This document shows, in pieces, positions 21,647-33,229 of a stretch of 64,000 nucleotides of DNA (within the stretch, counting starts at the first letter, position 1; the number at the start of each line of letters is the position of its first letter). Made by a program: the position numbers and the translations under genes. The stretch comes from Odocoileus virginianus (lineage: Eukaryota > Chordata > Mammalia > Artiodactyla > Cervidae). Under the pieces are notes generated by a model, which was not told the origin of the DNA, did not search any database, and saw only the letters and a list, made by a program, of their open reading frames with translations. The stretch spans positions 5,649,843 to 5,713,842 of the forward strand of contig NC_069686.1 in assembly GCF_023699985.2 (NCBI RefSeq), given 5' to 3'.

Positions 21647-24617
21647 TTAATGACTTAATATTGTTCAAATCAACATTAGTGAAATTAACTTTCATGTATT
21701 CCTTTTGTAAATTGGAATCAGAGTCCAGAGAATTTTTTTTAAGGAAAACATCTTTAAACAAAATCTTGCTTTAACCTATTTTCTATATTCAGCCAAATAA
21801 TAATCAAAAATTGAAACCACAAATTAAAAGAGAAATTGTTATATATCATAAACAAACAGTTGTTAATTCAACACTTCTCTCATTGAGAAGTGAGATTTAA
21901 CTACTTGAAGGTATTATTGATTTTGTTTCCAAAAAATACTTGGATCCATTTCTGCAGCATGAGGAAAAAATATTTCCTCAAGTCATTAAAAAAAATCATT
22001 TTACAGTATTCTGTGGTAATAAAAAATGTAGAAATTACTAACTAGTTATGACATAGATGGACATTTATCCTTGTATATCCATTCTTATGTATTTAAGTCC
22101 ATATGATATTATCAGTAAAATGATTTTATAGAATATTATCATTAGATTTTTGTAGAGCTATATTTAATAAGAATTATAAGTAGCTCAAAATAAGAAGCAA
22201 ACTGTGAAAAGAAAAGATTCTTCATCACATAAAATGGCATGAATATTTTGATTATAATGCTTTTTTGGCTTGTTTAATAAGCTCCAAAAATGTATTTAAT
22301 CATGAAAATTAAATATTAACTTTCTTATCCCTTATCTTCCCAGGAGCCATTACAAAGAAACTTGTTTAGCGATTTTTCCATTTTCCAATTGTCACTTTTT
22401 CTTTGGTCATTCTTCTTTGGTCGTTACTTTTACCTTGCCAACATGAAGCTTAAGAGTTAGAGTGGTACAATATGTATGTGCATATACTGTGTGTATGTGT
22501 GTGTGTGTTTATTTCAGCTTTGATCACACATCCCGACAATTGTTAAAATTTAATATTCTTTTCCCCCAGATCTTCATGCTATAGAATTGCTTAACCAACA
22601 GCACTAATATAATCTTACTATTTCACTTTAGCTTTTTCTTATTTAAAAATTCCAGAATCTTCACTAATGTACTTTTATGATCAAAGTCTTTTTATATTTT
22701 CCTTTATTCAGTCTTTATTATCAGATCCTTTAAACAATAGCTTCTAACATATCATTTTTTTAAATTACACTTATCTAAAAATGAAAAGTAGGCATAGTCT
22801 TTTCTATATGAAAGCACTCCATTGTAAGGTTGTCTGTTTATATGCAAGAAATGAATAGCCATTTTCTTCAGGTGATAAATCTACATTCTTAGGAATGCTT
22901 AATTTCCTTTGAAAACCAATTTGCTTTTGAAATATTACCCTACATAATAACAGCAAAATGTAATTGTTACAATAAACTACAAATAGCTGAGCATATTAAC
23001 TGGTGAACTACTTCTTTGACACTGTTAGGATTTTTTTTCCCCCCTAAAATAAGGATCTCAAGACCAATGTCCTTTGACTCTCACAATAAATTAAGAAAGT
23101 GAAGTCTCCTGTTGGAATGTAACTGTCTATTTTCTGGCCCAAGATGTGTGTATTCTGTATATTACTTGGTTTTGTTTGTGCTAGTATGTATAGGTGAATC
23201 AGTGTGAATTCAAAAGCAATGGCTTAATATTGAAGTAGGAAATTATTTTATTCTGTACTAGCTGTACCATCTGGGTAGTGCTGAGGATGTCCCAATGTGC
23301 ACAATTATAATTTGAAACTTTATGCCAGAAATAATAGGAATTCTACTTAATCCAGGAAATTCCTAAAAAACAGCTAACTTAGTGCCATATTACACTTCCC
23401 TTATTTTTTTTTTCCTCTTTGTATCTGTATTTTTACTGACTTTGGCAGAGATATCCAAGGATTTGTGTATGTTTGTGACATGCTATGATAGTTTAAATAT
23501 CAGTTAAAACTGTAACTATGAGAGAATTTTAGAATAAGAACCACTTTAAGGTCTAATTCTTTCATCAATATAAAATTTTAATCAGCATGAATATGAATAG
23601 AAAATACAGCCCTGAACCAAGGAATAGATTCCTATGGATTGCATTTGGTTAAGAAATATTTATGATCAGCATGTTTCATCATTTCATCCAGATAATTGTT
23701 ACTTGACTTCATGCTTAGAAATATTAAAACAATCAGAGATAGAAAAATGGTAATTGTTAAAGAGAAAGACAATGTTGTTTGTTTTATTTGATGTTTTTAT
23801 TGATAATGTACACCAGAGGGTACTGACGGTGTGCAGAGATTGCTGTCAAATTATCTTGCCAATGTGCAAACTCTTGCTCCTGAACAAGCTTTGAAACCTG
23901 GGATTCTTACTGGCGGGCTAAAATTACATATGCACCTGTTGATTTTTTTTTATTATAATATTGTGTAATTAGAGTTGAACTGGTATCTATTATCAGTTCT
24001 GGTACAATAGATCATTTCCTACCATTTATGTGGTAAAAAATAAGATGCAAATGAGAGTTAAAAGTTTATATTTTTTACCACATTGGTTTGCATTTAAATA
24101 AATATGAATACTATTTTCTGATTAATGTAGTCATTTATACTGTGTTGATTGCATATGGAAATTAGGTACTTCCTACATATGCACAGATAGATCTAAATTG
24201 AAGATGTTTCCAATTTAAAAACAAACAAACAAACAACAGAAGTGGTGGCTTAGCAAAAAATTGGACATAAACTATAAGTGAATTAAATTAGAAATTTGGA
24301 GAGTTTATTGCAATGAATACTATAGAGCATTAAATGTATGTGTCTAAATACTCTATGGTCAGGAACCAGAAAATGTAAGAAAAACTGAAGACAAAATTGT
24401 TTTCTCCTTTTCTCGGATAGTGTTTTTTTTTTTTTTTTTCCTGCTGTCTCAACATGTTTTGATCCTAAAGAAATGATAATGTTTTAAAGAGAATTTTCTT
24501 CCCATGAGTATGTTTCCTGGTCTAGTATTTCTAGGTTTCTAAAGTTTAAGTGAATTAAAAAGAGTAAATCCATATGCAGAAAAGAATGTCATACCATATC
24601 ATTAACCTGAAAAAAAT
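21647..24617. other. Unassigned AT-rich stretch, longest repeat-poor block
   Basis: About 3 kb without a recognised mobile element. It holds a short (TG)n run at about 22489-22509, a T run at 24422-24440, and the inverted repeat at 24028-24083 described separately. There is no open frame of note. Being spared by young insertions it is the best place here to look for conserved non-coding sequence. Confidence 0.5.
24028..24083. repeat. Perfect 15-base inverted repeat around an octamer motif
   Basis: Arms atgtggtaaaaaata (24028-24042) and tattttttaccacat (24069-24083) are exact reverse complements with a 26-base loop. The loop starts with ATGCAAAT (24045-24052), the POU/Oct octamer. A second tttgcat lies just after the right arm (24087-24093), in inverted orientation to the first. 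Confidence 0.85.
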
Positions 24618-24823
24618 GTAAGTGGCTCAGTCATGTCCAATTCTGCGACCCTGTCAACTTTTGCCTACCAGGCTCTTCTGTCCATGGAATTTTCCAGGCA
24701 AGAATACTGGAGCAGGTTGCTCAAATATTTCCTCCTCCAGGGGATCTTTCTGCTTTAGGGAACAAACCCACGTCTTTTGCATTGGTAGGCAGATTCTTTA
24801 CCACAGGGCCACCTGGAAAGCCC
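24618..24823 (-). mobile_element. Bov-tA SINE (antisense)
   Basis: Complete inverted copy, from gtggctcagtcatgtccaattc to the head (cagattctttaccacagggccacctgg). Confidence 0.94.
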
Positions 24824-25513
24824 TTTTCAAATTGTAGTGATCAGAAATAATTCTTAAACAAACAATACAGTGTATGTAGATGTATTTTCACACTGTTAGA
24901 ATTGTACCTTCAAGGTACATTCTTAGAAAGTGAGTTTCCTGGGTTAAAAGATAAATGTAATTTCTTAAGTTATTGACCAACTATCCTTCTTAAAAGTTGT
25001 GCACTCTCAACATCAGTCATATATTATGTTAAGATATCCCTACCAAAAGAGTATATGGTCAAGCTTTTTGAATTTTACCAAACTAAAGAGACCCTTGATG
25101 AAAGTGAAAGAGGAGAGTGAAAAAGTTGGCTAAAACTCAACATTCATAAAACTAAGATCATAGCATCCATTCCCATCACTTCGTGGCAAATAGATGGGGA
25201 AACAAAGGAAACAGTGACAGACTTTATTTTGGGGGGGGGCTCCCAAATCACTTCAGATGGTGACTGCAGCCATGAAATTAAAAGACGCTTGCTCCTTGGA
25301 AGAAAAACTATGACCAACCTAGACAGCATATTTAAAAGCAGAGAGTACTTTACCAACAAAGTTCTGTCTAGTCAAAGCTGTGGCTTTTCCAGTGTGTATG
25401 TGAAAGGTTGTTGCTGAACGATAAGACATGGGATTCTTGGCCTCCAGAGGAGATGAATTCAATCCGGGGCCAGAGATGAGGCTGGATCACTCAGAGCTTT
25501 TGTGTAATAAAGT

Positions 25514-25519
25514 TTTATT
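25514..25519 (-). terminator. AATAAA polyadenylation signal of the solo LTR
   Basis: Minus-strand AATAAA, about 115 bases before the LTR 3' end, within the presumed R region. Confidence 0.6.
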
Positions 25520-25605
25520 AAAATATAAAGGATATAGAGAAAGCTTCTGACATAGGCATCAGAAGGGGGCGGAAAGAGGACCCCCCTCCTAGCCTTTAGC
25601 TGTAA

Positions 25606-25614
25606 GTTATATAG
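25606..25614 (-). promoter_or_regulatory. TATA-like box of the solo LTR
   Basis: Minus-strand ctatataac, placed about 90 bases upstream of the poly(A) signal, as expected for the U3/R boundary. Activity unknown. Confidence 0.5.
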
Positions 25615-27071
25615 TCATTCACAGTCTGTTAATGAAAAGAAAGGAATGTCTTAGAATTTAGAATGGCACCAGATAAGTCATCCCTGGCTATAAAAAGGGC
25701 AGATTACCAAGAAATAGTTTCATTTACATAGATTAGGGAACAATATCTGAATAATCTGAATAAGTAGGTTAGGCCATTGGCGAACCAACTTGAAGATAGA
25801 GTCTGGGGTACATTAACATAACTTAAGACAACATTTCCATAAGAAAAAGAAATGTACTAGTTAACTCAAGGTTTGAGAGTAGTTAGCTTCAGATGAAACC
25901 AGGTGTCATGGCAACACAGCATTTTAAGAGAAACCTCCTTTTAAATTTTGTATAGAGAAGAAAAAAATATATCACTGGTTTATTTCCTCCTGCCGCTTAA
26001 GAGAGAGAAAAATGTCTGGCATTTGCAGCCTATTTCCTCCGTTTGGAGACCCCTGGCCTTCCTGCCTGTTACCCTCTCATATGGAAGGGAGAGTTGGACT
26101 ATAACAAAAACTGAGCACTGAAGAATTGATGCTTTTGAACTGTGGTGTTGGAGAGGACTCTTGAGAGTCCCTTGGACTGCAAGGAGATCCAATCAGTCCA
26201 TCCTAAATAAAATAAGTCCTTAATATTCATTTGAAGGACTGATGCTGAATCTGAAACTCCAATAATTTGGCCACCTGATGCAAAGAACCGACTCACTGGA
26301 AAAGACCCTGATGCTGGGAAAGATCAAGGCGGGAGGAAAAGGGTACAACAGAGGAAAGGATGGTCGCATGGCATCACCGACGCGATGGACGTGAGTTTGA
26401 GTAGGCTCCGAGTGTTGTTGATGATCAGGGAAGCCTGGCATGCTGCAGTCCATGGGATCTCTGAGTCAGACATGACTGAGTGACTGAACTCAGTAGTTGA
26501 AATATTTTACCTCTGTCTCGTTTTATTTGCATTTGTCTTATTCTCTTATACTGAGTGAAAACGAACACTTTTTTAGTATGTTTACACGTCATTTTTTTTT
26601 AATCTTCATGACGTTATTCTATCAGATTTTTGTCTCATGTTTCCCAACTTTAAAATATGCTTCTATGTTAGGAATTATATATGCTCTTTACCTATGTTTT
26701 TTAAAAAATGTTTTCAGTTGATTGATGATTGGTTTATAATGTTGGTTGGATTTCTGTCATACATCAACATGAATTAACCATAAGTGGACATATGTCCCCT
26801 CTCTCTTGAATCCCCCTCCCACCTCCTGCCCATCCCGCCCCTCTAGTTTATTACAGAGGCCCAGTTTGAGTTCCCTGAGCTGTACAGCAAATTACCTTTG
26901 GCTATTTACATATGTTAGTGCATATGCATCCGTGCTGCTCTCTCCATTTATCTCACTCTCCTTCTTCTCCCTCGCTGTTATCCATAAGTCTGTTCTCTAT
27001 CTCTGCATCTCTATTGCTGCTCTGCAAACAGATTCATCAGTGCCATCCTTCTAGATTCCATATTGTGTGCA

Positions 27072-28939
27072 TTAATATACAATATTGCTTTTCTCTTTCT
27101 GACTTTCTTCACTCTGTGTAATAGGCTCTAGGTTCATCCACCTCACTATAACTAACTCAAATGCATTCCTTTTTATGACTGAGTAGTATTCCATCATGCA
27201 TATGTACCACAGCTTCTTTATCCATTCATCTGTCCATGGACATCTAGGTTTTTGCCATGTCTTGGCTATTGTAAATAGTTCTGCTGTAAACATTGGGGTA
27301 CATGTGTCTTTTTCAGTTTTGGTTTCTTCAGGGTATATGCCTAGAAGTGGTATTTCTGGGTCATATATGGTTTTTATCCCTAGTTTTTTAAGGAATTTCC
27401 ATACTGTCTGCCACAGCAACTGTACTGTCTGCCACAGCAACTGTACTGTCCCACCAGCAGTGTCTCACCAGCAATGTCTCACCAACAGTGAAAGAGGGTC
27501 CCCCCAGAAGTGTAGGAGGGTTCCTTTTTCTCCACGCTCTCTCTAGTACTTGTTGTTTGCAGATTTTTTGATTATGGCCATTCAGTCTGGAGTGAGGTGA
27601 TATCTCATTTTAGTTTTGATCTCATTTAGCTTTGATTTGCATGTCTCCTTTGAAGAAATGACTTTTTCAGTCTTTTGCCCACTTTTTGATTGGGCTAATA
27701 TTGTTTCTGGTATTAAGTTTTATGAGATACTTGTATGTTTTGGAAATTAATCCTTTGTCAGTTATTTCATTTGCTATTAGGAGGTGGGTCATAAAGGATC
27801 TTACTATGATTTATGTCATCGAGTGTTCTGTCTATGTCTTCTTCTAAGAGTGTTATAGTTTCTGATATTACATTTAGGTCTTTAATCCATTTTGAGTTTA
27901 TCTTTGTGTATGGTGTTAGAAAGTGTTCTAATTTCATTCTTTGGCATGTAGTTATGCATTTCGCCCAGCACCACTTATTGAAGAGACTATCTTTTCCCCA
28001 CTGTATATTCTTGCCTCCTTTGTCAAAAATAAGGTACCCATATGTTCTGGGTTTATTATTTTGGCTTTCTGTCTTATTCCATTGATCCATACTTCTTGTT
28101 TTTGTGTCAGTACCATACTTTTTTGATGACTGTGACTTTGTAATATAGTCTGAAGTCAGGAAGATTGATTCCTCCAGCTCAATTCTTCTTTCTCAAGATT
28201 GCTTTGGTTATTCAGGGTCTTTTGTGTTTTCATATAAAATGTGAAATTTTTTGTTCTAATGCTGTGAAAAATCCTATAGGTATTTTGATAGAAATTGCAT
28301 TGAATCTGGATTACATTTGTTAGTGTAGTAATTTTCACAATATTGATTCTTCCAACCTAGGAACATGGAATATCTCTCCATCTGTTTATGTTGTCCTTGA
28401 TTTTTTTCATCAGTGTCTTATAGTTTTCTCTATATCCCTCTTTTGTCTCCTTAGGTAAGTTTATTCCAAAGTATTTTATTATTTTAGTTGCAATGGTAAA
28501 TGGGATTGATTATTTAATTACTCTTTCTGATTTTTCATTGTTAGTCTATAGGAATGTAAGTGATTTCTGTGCATTGATTTTGTATCCTGCAAATTTAATA
28601 AATTCACTGTTTAGTTCTAGTAATTTTCAAATAGTATCTTTAGGGTTTTCTATGTACAGTATCATATCATCTGCAAATAGTGAGAGTTTTACTTCTTCTT
28701 TTCCAATCTGGATTCCTTTTCTTTTTTTTCTCTTCTCCAATTGCCATAGCTAGAGCTGCCAATACTATGTTGAATATTATTGGAGAGAGTGGGTACCCTT
28801 GTCTTCTCAGATGGAATGCTGTCTGTTTCTCACCATTGAGAATTATGATTGCTGTGGGTTTGTTGTATATGGCCTTTAATACGTGAAGGTATGTTCCTTC
28901 TATGCCCATTTTGAAGAGTTTATTTTTGTTTTTAATCAC
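27072..28939 (-). pseudogene. L1 ORF2 remnant (RT and C-terminal domain)
   Basis: Minus-strand frames spell L1 ORF2 pieces: KMGIEGTYLHVLKAIYNKP and RQGYPLSPIIFNIVL of the RT (28667-28939), GGKNIQWGKDSLFNKWCW and INSKWIKDLNV (27767-28090), then PEIPLLGIYPEE, KDTCTPMF and WYICMMEYYSVIKRN of the C-terminus (27072-27440). The catalytic FADD motif should lie just below 28680 but is lost in a frame break. Deletions (near 27780) and stops separate the frames. L1 ORF2 is the endonuclease/RT of the element; this copy cannot act. Confidence 0.9.
27403..27488. repeat. Short tandem duplications inside the L1
   Basis: The 21-base unit actgtctgccacagcaactgt is present twice (27403-27423, 27424-27444), then tgtctcaccagcaa-like 14-mers at 27461 and 27475. 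The expansion sits in the L1 ORF2 C-terminal coding sequence (repeated WQTV residues). Confidence 0.9.
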
Positions 28940-28955
28940 AAACGGGTGCTGAATT

Positions 28956-29400
28956 TGTTATATTGTAACATTTTTCCAGTTTTCATTTGTCTTTGATTTT
29001 CCTTTTGATGATATAGAGAAACACATCCAAGTTATCTTCTAGTTTTTGTACAGTTTCACTTTTTACATATAGATCTCCAGTGTTGTTGGAATTCATTCTT
29101 GCATGTATGTAATGATGCTAGGAGTCCACTTGTTTTATTCTTATGTTTATTTTTTGGCTATGCAGTTACGTCTTCAACTTTTATTTTAAAATAAAGTTTT
29201 TCTATTTCTTAGTGATTTGAGGTGCCAATTTGGGTCATATACTAGAAACCCCTATGTACTTGGTTATATACATTGATTTTTTTTATGCTAAGCATTGGTC
29301 TGTCTATTTTTGTGTTTGGACCACATTTAATTTTGGTTTAATTATGCTTTTTTTGTGTTTTAATACCTGTTAGGGAATTATCCATTTTCATAGCCTTTTC
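28956..29400 (-). mobile_element. Older L1 fragment, same orientation
   Basis: Blocks such as gttatcttctagtttttgtacagtttcac, ggaattcattcttgcatg, gaggtgccaatttgggtcatatactag and ttggtctgtctatttttgtg follow the inverted L1 ORF2 C-terminal order, but with more gaps than the neighbour. These blocks repeat coding positions already present at 27800-28100, so this is a separate, older L1 copy. Confidence 0.65.
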
Positions 29401-30713
29401 TCTTTTGTGATTCTCTAGCTAATTTTCATATTATTTTTCATTATAAACTTTATTATTGATATATCTATCTCTATTAAATAAGTGGGAAAAATACTAACCC
29501 AAGACATTTTTCTAATTTGGATTGTGTATAATTGATAAATATTAACTTAGAAACATAGAAAGAATTGATTTATATAATGTTCAGTCATTTTATCAAATAG
29601 TAAAACATCTTTCTACTTTGTTCAGTTTAATTTTTTGTATACTTAGTAGTATTTTCAACACATAGACTTTGCACGCAGTGTTAAGTGAAAGTGTTAGTCT
29701 TTCAATTATGTCCGACTCTTTGCAACCCCTTGGACTGTAGTCCAGCAGGCACATCATATATACCTTTATTATTATTATTATTAAATCTTATCTTTATTAT
29801 TGATTTATTAAATCTTTTGTTATGGTGTTGTTTATACATTTAAACATTTTTATTATTAATACTATACTTGCTCCATTAAAGAATTGAAATACTTTCTAAT
29901 GCTGTGGAGAAAATATGTGGCATATGACTATCTGGGCTTTCAAAATTTGCTTAAACTCCCTTGGGGAAATGTTGCCTTGTTTTAGGAATCCATCAGGTGA
30001 TGATGAAATCTGACTATCTAGTATGCAGTGTTGATTGAGATAGGTCACTTTTATTCTGTCTATAATTGTGTTGACTTGAGACTGGATTTAATATTTCCTA
30101 AGGATTGTTTCTTTACCTCACTCAAGGGTGTTGCTCTTTTGGAATTCTAACTGCAAATTTGAAATATTTACCAAATCTCTCTTTTTTTCTCATCTTTCAA
30201 ACATAGGCTTCTGCCTCTTTCTGCTTGAATTCTTAGACGCTCTATTCTGTGCCACTTATAGAAAAGTGCTGTAGGAATCAGCTTGTGTTTTCCTTTATCC
30301 TAGGATATTCCTTCTTAAGTTTTCAGTTTTATGATAACTTTATAATGTCTTCAAACAAATTTTTATTTGGGATACACTCAGACTTTTAAAGGTGATCCTG
30401 GTGAGATCAGCAGGAATAACAGCATGCTATTTTTCTGTTAGCAGATAAAGAAAAATGACCTTTGACACTGATAAAAGTGTTTATTAAGAACATTCTTGCA
30501 ATTCCCAGTCTGAAGGTTTCTTTGAAACATTATTAGCTGTCCTTTATTTTTAGTATGATCTGTGAAAATGAGTCTTTCTAGAATACAGTGACTGGAAGAA
30601 AATCTTCAATGTTCTTATTTTTCTTCTAACAAAAGATGAGATATTTCTTTTTGCCCTGACTATTTGAAAGCTCAGAGACTGGCTTAGTGGAAATAATTTA
30701 TCACTTTTTGGAA
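29401..30713. other. Unassigned AT-rich stretch with a SINE fragment
   Basis: Apart from the fragment at 29684-29750 and a (TTA)n run at about 29767-29784, no element or gene is recognised. Confidence 0.55.
29684..29750 (-). mobile_element. Bov-tA 3'-end fragment (antisense)
   Basis: agtgaaagtgttagtctttcaattatgtccgactc and tggactgtagtccagcaggc: the inverted 3' third of a Bov-tA; the rest is absent. Confidence 0.85.
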
Positions 30714-31111
30714 GTATATTAGTTTTCTAGGACTGCTGTAATGGAGAACCACAAACCAGAATTCTTAAACAATAGAAATTTATTTTCTCATACTTCTGGA
30801 GGTTAGAAGTTCATAATCAAGGTGTCAGCAGTTTTGGTTTCTTTTGAGGCCTGTCTCTTCAGCTTGTGGCTGGCTATTTTCTTCCTTTATCTCTTCATGT
30901 CATCTTCCCTGTATGTGTCATCTCAGTATCTAAATTTCCTTTTTTTAAAATCAGGTTACTAATCATGTTGAATTAGGACCCATCCTAATGACTTCATTTT
31001 AACTTTATTGCTTCTATAAAGACCCATATTTTCAAGTAAAGTAACATTCTTAAATTCTGAGAGTTAGGACTTCAACAAACCTTTTAGAGGGGAAAAAATT
31101 CAACCAAAAAT
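30714..31111 (-). mobile_element. MaLR-type LTR (MLT1-like)
   Basis: The plus strand opens gtatattagttttctaggactgctgtaat, continues with caatagaaatttattttctcatacttctggaggtt, then aggacccatcctaatgacttcattttaac, and closes ggaaaaaattcaacc. This is the inverted order of an MLT1-like LTR (ending GCAGCCCTAGCAAACTAATACA in sense). Divergence is high, as expected for an ancient mammalian element. The subfamily is not determined. Confidence 0.75.
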
Positions 31112-31791
31112 AAAATTAAATGCAATATAAATGAAAATGAATATGAATTATTTCATTTAAAAATAGTTATATTTACAAAATAATAACTTATGGATTTCTA
31201 AAGAGTGAAAAAGATTAACATCAGAGAATTTCAGTTCACAGTTAGCAACTATTGGTAAAAATAAGCTGAGGTCAGACTTCTAAATTTTCCTAACAGCTAG
31301 AATAAACAAGAAAAGTATATTATTAGCTCTTCCTAGGCAATTTTTTTTCACAATTGGATTAATAATGTGGGAACATTGTTGAGCCTATTAAGTCTACTTT
31401 TCTAAATTGTGAGGATTTCAATAAATATCTTTGAATCTCTTACCATAAAACCCATACTGTAATGAATTATTCATACTGTTCTGCAGTTCATGATGGAAAC
31501 ATATGATTAACCACATAGAAAAGTTTAATAATATCAGACTACTACTAGAAAATCTACCTACAAAAGAATATAAAAAGCTGCCACTAATCAAGCATACTCT
31601 GCAGTGACAAGATCACTTCATAAACTGAATGTTTCACATTTTCTATTCAATTAAGTCTCATCTAAATAACAAATCAAGTTTGAACTCTCATCATTTTAAC
31701 ACCAAATTGGATATAAAAGTTTTTCACATTTAATTTCTTAATGATTTCTGGATGTTTACATTGTTAATAATCTATTACTAAGAGCTAAAGT
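31112..31791. other. Unassigned AT-rich stretch
   Basis: About 0.7 kb; no recognised element or open frame. Confidence 0.6.
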
Positions 31792-31921
31792 CCCTGGAGA
31801 AGGGCACGGAAACCTACTTGCAGTGTTCTCTCATGGAGAAGCCCGTGGACAGAGGAGACTGGCAAGCTACGGTCCATTGAGCCTCAAAGAATCAGACACA
31901 ACTGAAGTGACTTAGCACAGA
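31792..31921 (+). mobile_element. Bov-type SINE, 5'-truncated
   Basis: Begins in the core (ccctggagaagggcacgg) and continues to the 3' end (gacacaactgaagtgacttagcac). The tRNA-derived head is missing, and the acttagcac ending resembles Bov-A2 tails. Confidence 0.9.
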
Positions 31922-32760
31922 GCTGAAGTAATTGTGTTCAATACCATTTACTGAATAATTTTTAAGTAAAATTCATAGTTTTGTAATAATCTTTGTCAAG
32001 GTCACAGCAGAAAACAACCAGCATAGTCATACACTAGTGAGGATATCTCCCAATACTGCTGGTCTACCATTAGTAAGCATAGGAGAACAAGACACAGAAA
32101 CTGAAACTTTACCCAGCAAACTACGGTGCATGGTCACTCTAGTAATTGGAACATTTAACAAAGAAACTTTTTATAAAAATGTACCCTTTCCAGTAGAACT
32201 CTGTAGAAAGTCTGGGTTCTGTCAATAGATAAGAAATATGGATGTGAAGAAACAGACCAAACCAGGCAGATCTCTCCACATGTACTGGACTGGACTGGAG
32301 AATGTTCAATGCAGTCAGCATGCAGACACATCTCATCACATTGTACACTTAAAATTGTTGAATTTCATTGTCTATAAATTGCATTTCAACAAAGTTGGGA
32401 GGAAACATTGGAAGAAATAATACAGTGCTGCTTTAAGATTAAAAGAAGATTAATGCAAAGCTCTTAGTATAGGACATCAGAAATAATAGATGTTTGATTT
32501 TGTAGTCACTATTTCTGTATATTTCACTTATCCTTCATTTTATTTGATTGTTAAGCCCTTTACTTCATGGATTGTGTGCTGTAAAGGTTAATTTCAGTAA
32601 ACCTGTAATTAGCCTGAATAATTTTGCTAAAATATTTCTGCAACATTTACTTATAGTCAAGGTAAGAAATACACAGTTTAATAGCACTGGTTTGTGATTA
32701 TGGGTCTGAGGATGGTTTGTGTTAGTTTTTAGGTGTTTTTTATTGGTAATTTACTGTAGT
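31922..32760. other. Unassigned stretch
   Basis: No gene recognised. The block ttgtacacttaaaattgttgaatttcattgt ... aattgcatttcaacaaagttg at about 32340-32400 recalls the 3' ends of old mammalian L1 copies (plus strand), but it is too short to assign. The adjacent frames at 32037-32420 are unrecognised. Confidence 0.5.
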
Positions 32761-32968
32761 AACCAGTCATTCCCTTCAAGGATCACAGCTTTGTCAAGGC
32801 AAAGGGGCTTGCATAACTCAATGAAGCTGTGAGCTGCATCATGCAGGGCCACCCAAGATGAAAAGGTTATAGTGAAGAGTTTTGAAAAAACATGGTCTCT
32901 TAGAGGAGGGAATGACAATCCAATTCAGTATTCTTGCCTGAAAAACCTTATGGACAGTATGAAAAGGA

Positions 32969-32977
32969 AAAAAAAAA

Positions 32978-33042
<65 letters not shown>
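32969..33042. repeat. Compound A/(TA)/(TG)/(TA) microsatellite inside BovB
   Basis: A run of A, then TA, TG, TA dinucleotide tracts. It lies where other BovB copies read gaaaaggcaaaaagatagg, so it grew from an A-rich site within the element. Confidence 0.95.
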
Positions 33043-33043
<1 letters not shown>

Positions 33044-33229
33044 GACTTTGGAAGATGAGGCCCTCAGGTCAGAAGCTATCTAATATGCTACTAGAAAAGA
33101 ATGGAGGGCAATTACTAATAGTTTCAGGAAGAATGAAGCAGCTGGGCCAAGCAGAAATGACACAGTTGTGGATATGTCTGGTGGTGAAAGTCCAATGCTA
33201 TAAAGAACAATATTCATAGGAACCTGGAA

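Larger units (their letters stand above)
25401..26079 (-). mobile_element. Endogenous retrovirus solo LTR inside BovB
   Basis: 679 bases, beginning TG and ending CA on either strand, flanked by a 4-base duplication TATG (25397-25400 and 26080-26083). On the minus strand it starts TGAGAGGGTAAC and ends ACAACCTTTCA. It holds a TATA-like box and, 87 bases further, an AATAAA signal. This is the U3-R-U5 layout of an LTR, and by recall the U5 resembles the bovine BTLTR1 group. No gag, pol or env sequence is attached, so the provirus was lost by LTR-LTR recombination. A 4-base duplication is typical of gammaretrovirus-like (class I) elements. Confidence 0.85.
25080..26496 (+). mobile_element. BovB LINE 3' end, split by a solo LTR
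   Basis: Pieces 25081-25400 and 26080-26490 join cleanly in BovB order. The first ends in the RT C-terminal block (ccagtgtgtatg), the second starts at tatggaagggagagttggac, matching YGCESW coding in other copies. Frame is broken (for example by a G run at 25230-25239). Candidate target duplications ttgaattttacc (25068-25079) and ttgaaatattttacc (26497-26511) flank it. Confidence 0.92.
26712..28955 (-). mobile_element. L1 3' half, 5'-truncated in the RT domain
   Basis: The plus strand opens at the inverted 3' UTR (gttggtttataatgttg near 26725, aaccataagtggacatatgtcc) and runs through ORF2 to the RT region (ggaatgctgtctgtttctcac near 28810). Coverage is continuous for about 2.2 kb. It is less decayed than the L1 next to it. 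The 5' truncation lies at about 28955, where similarity to L1 RT stops. Confidence 0.9.
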
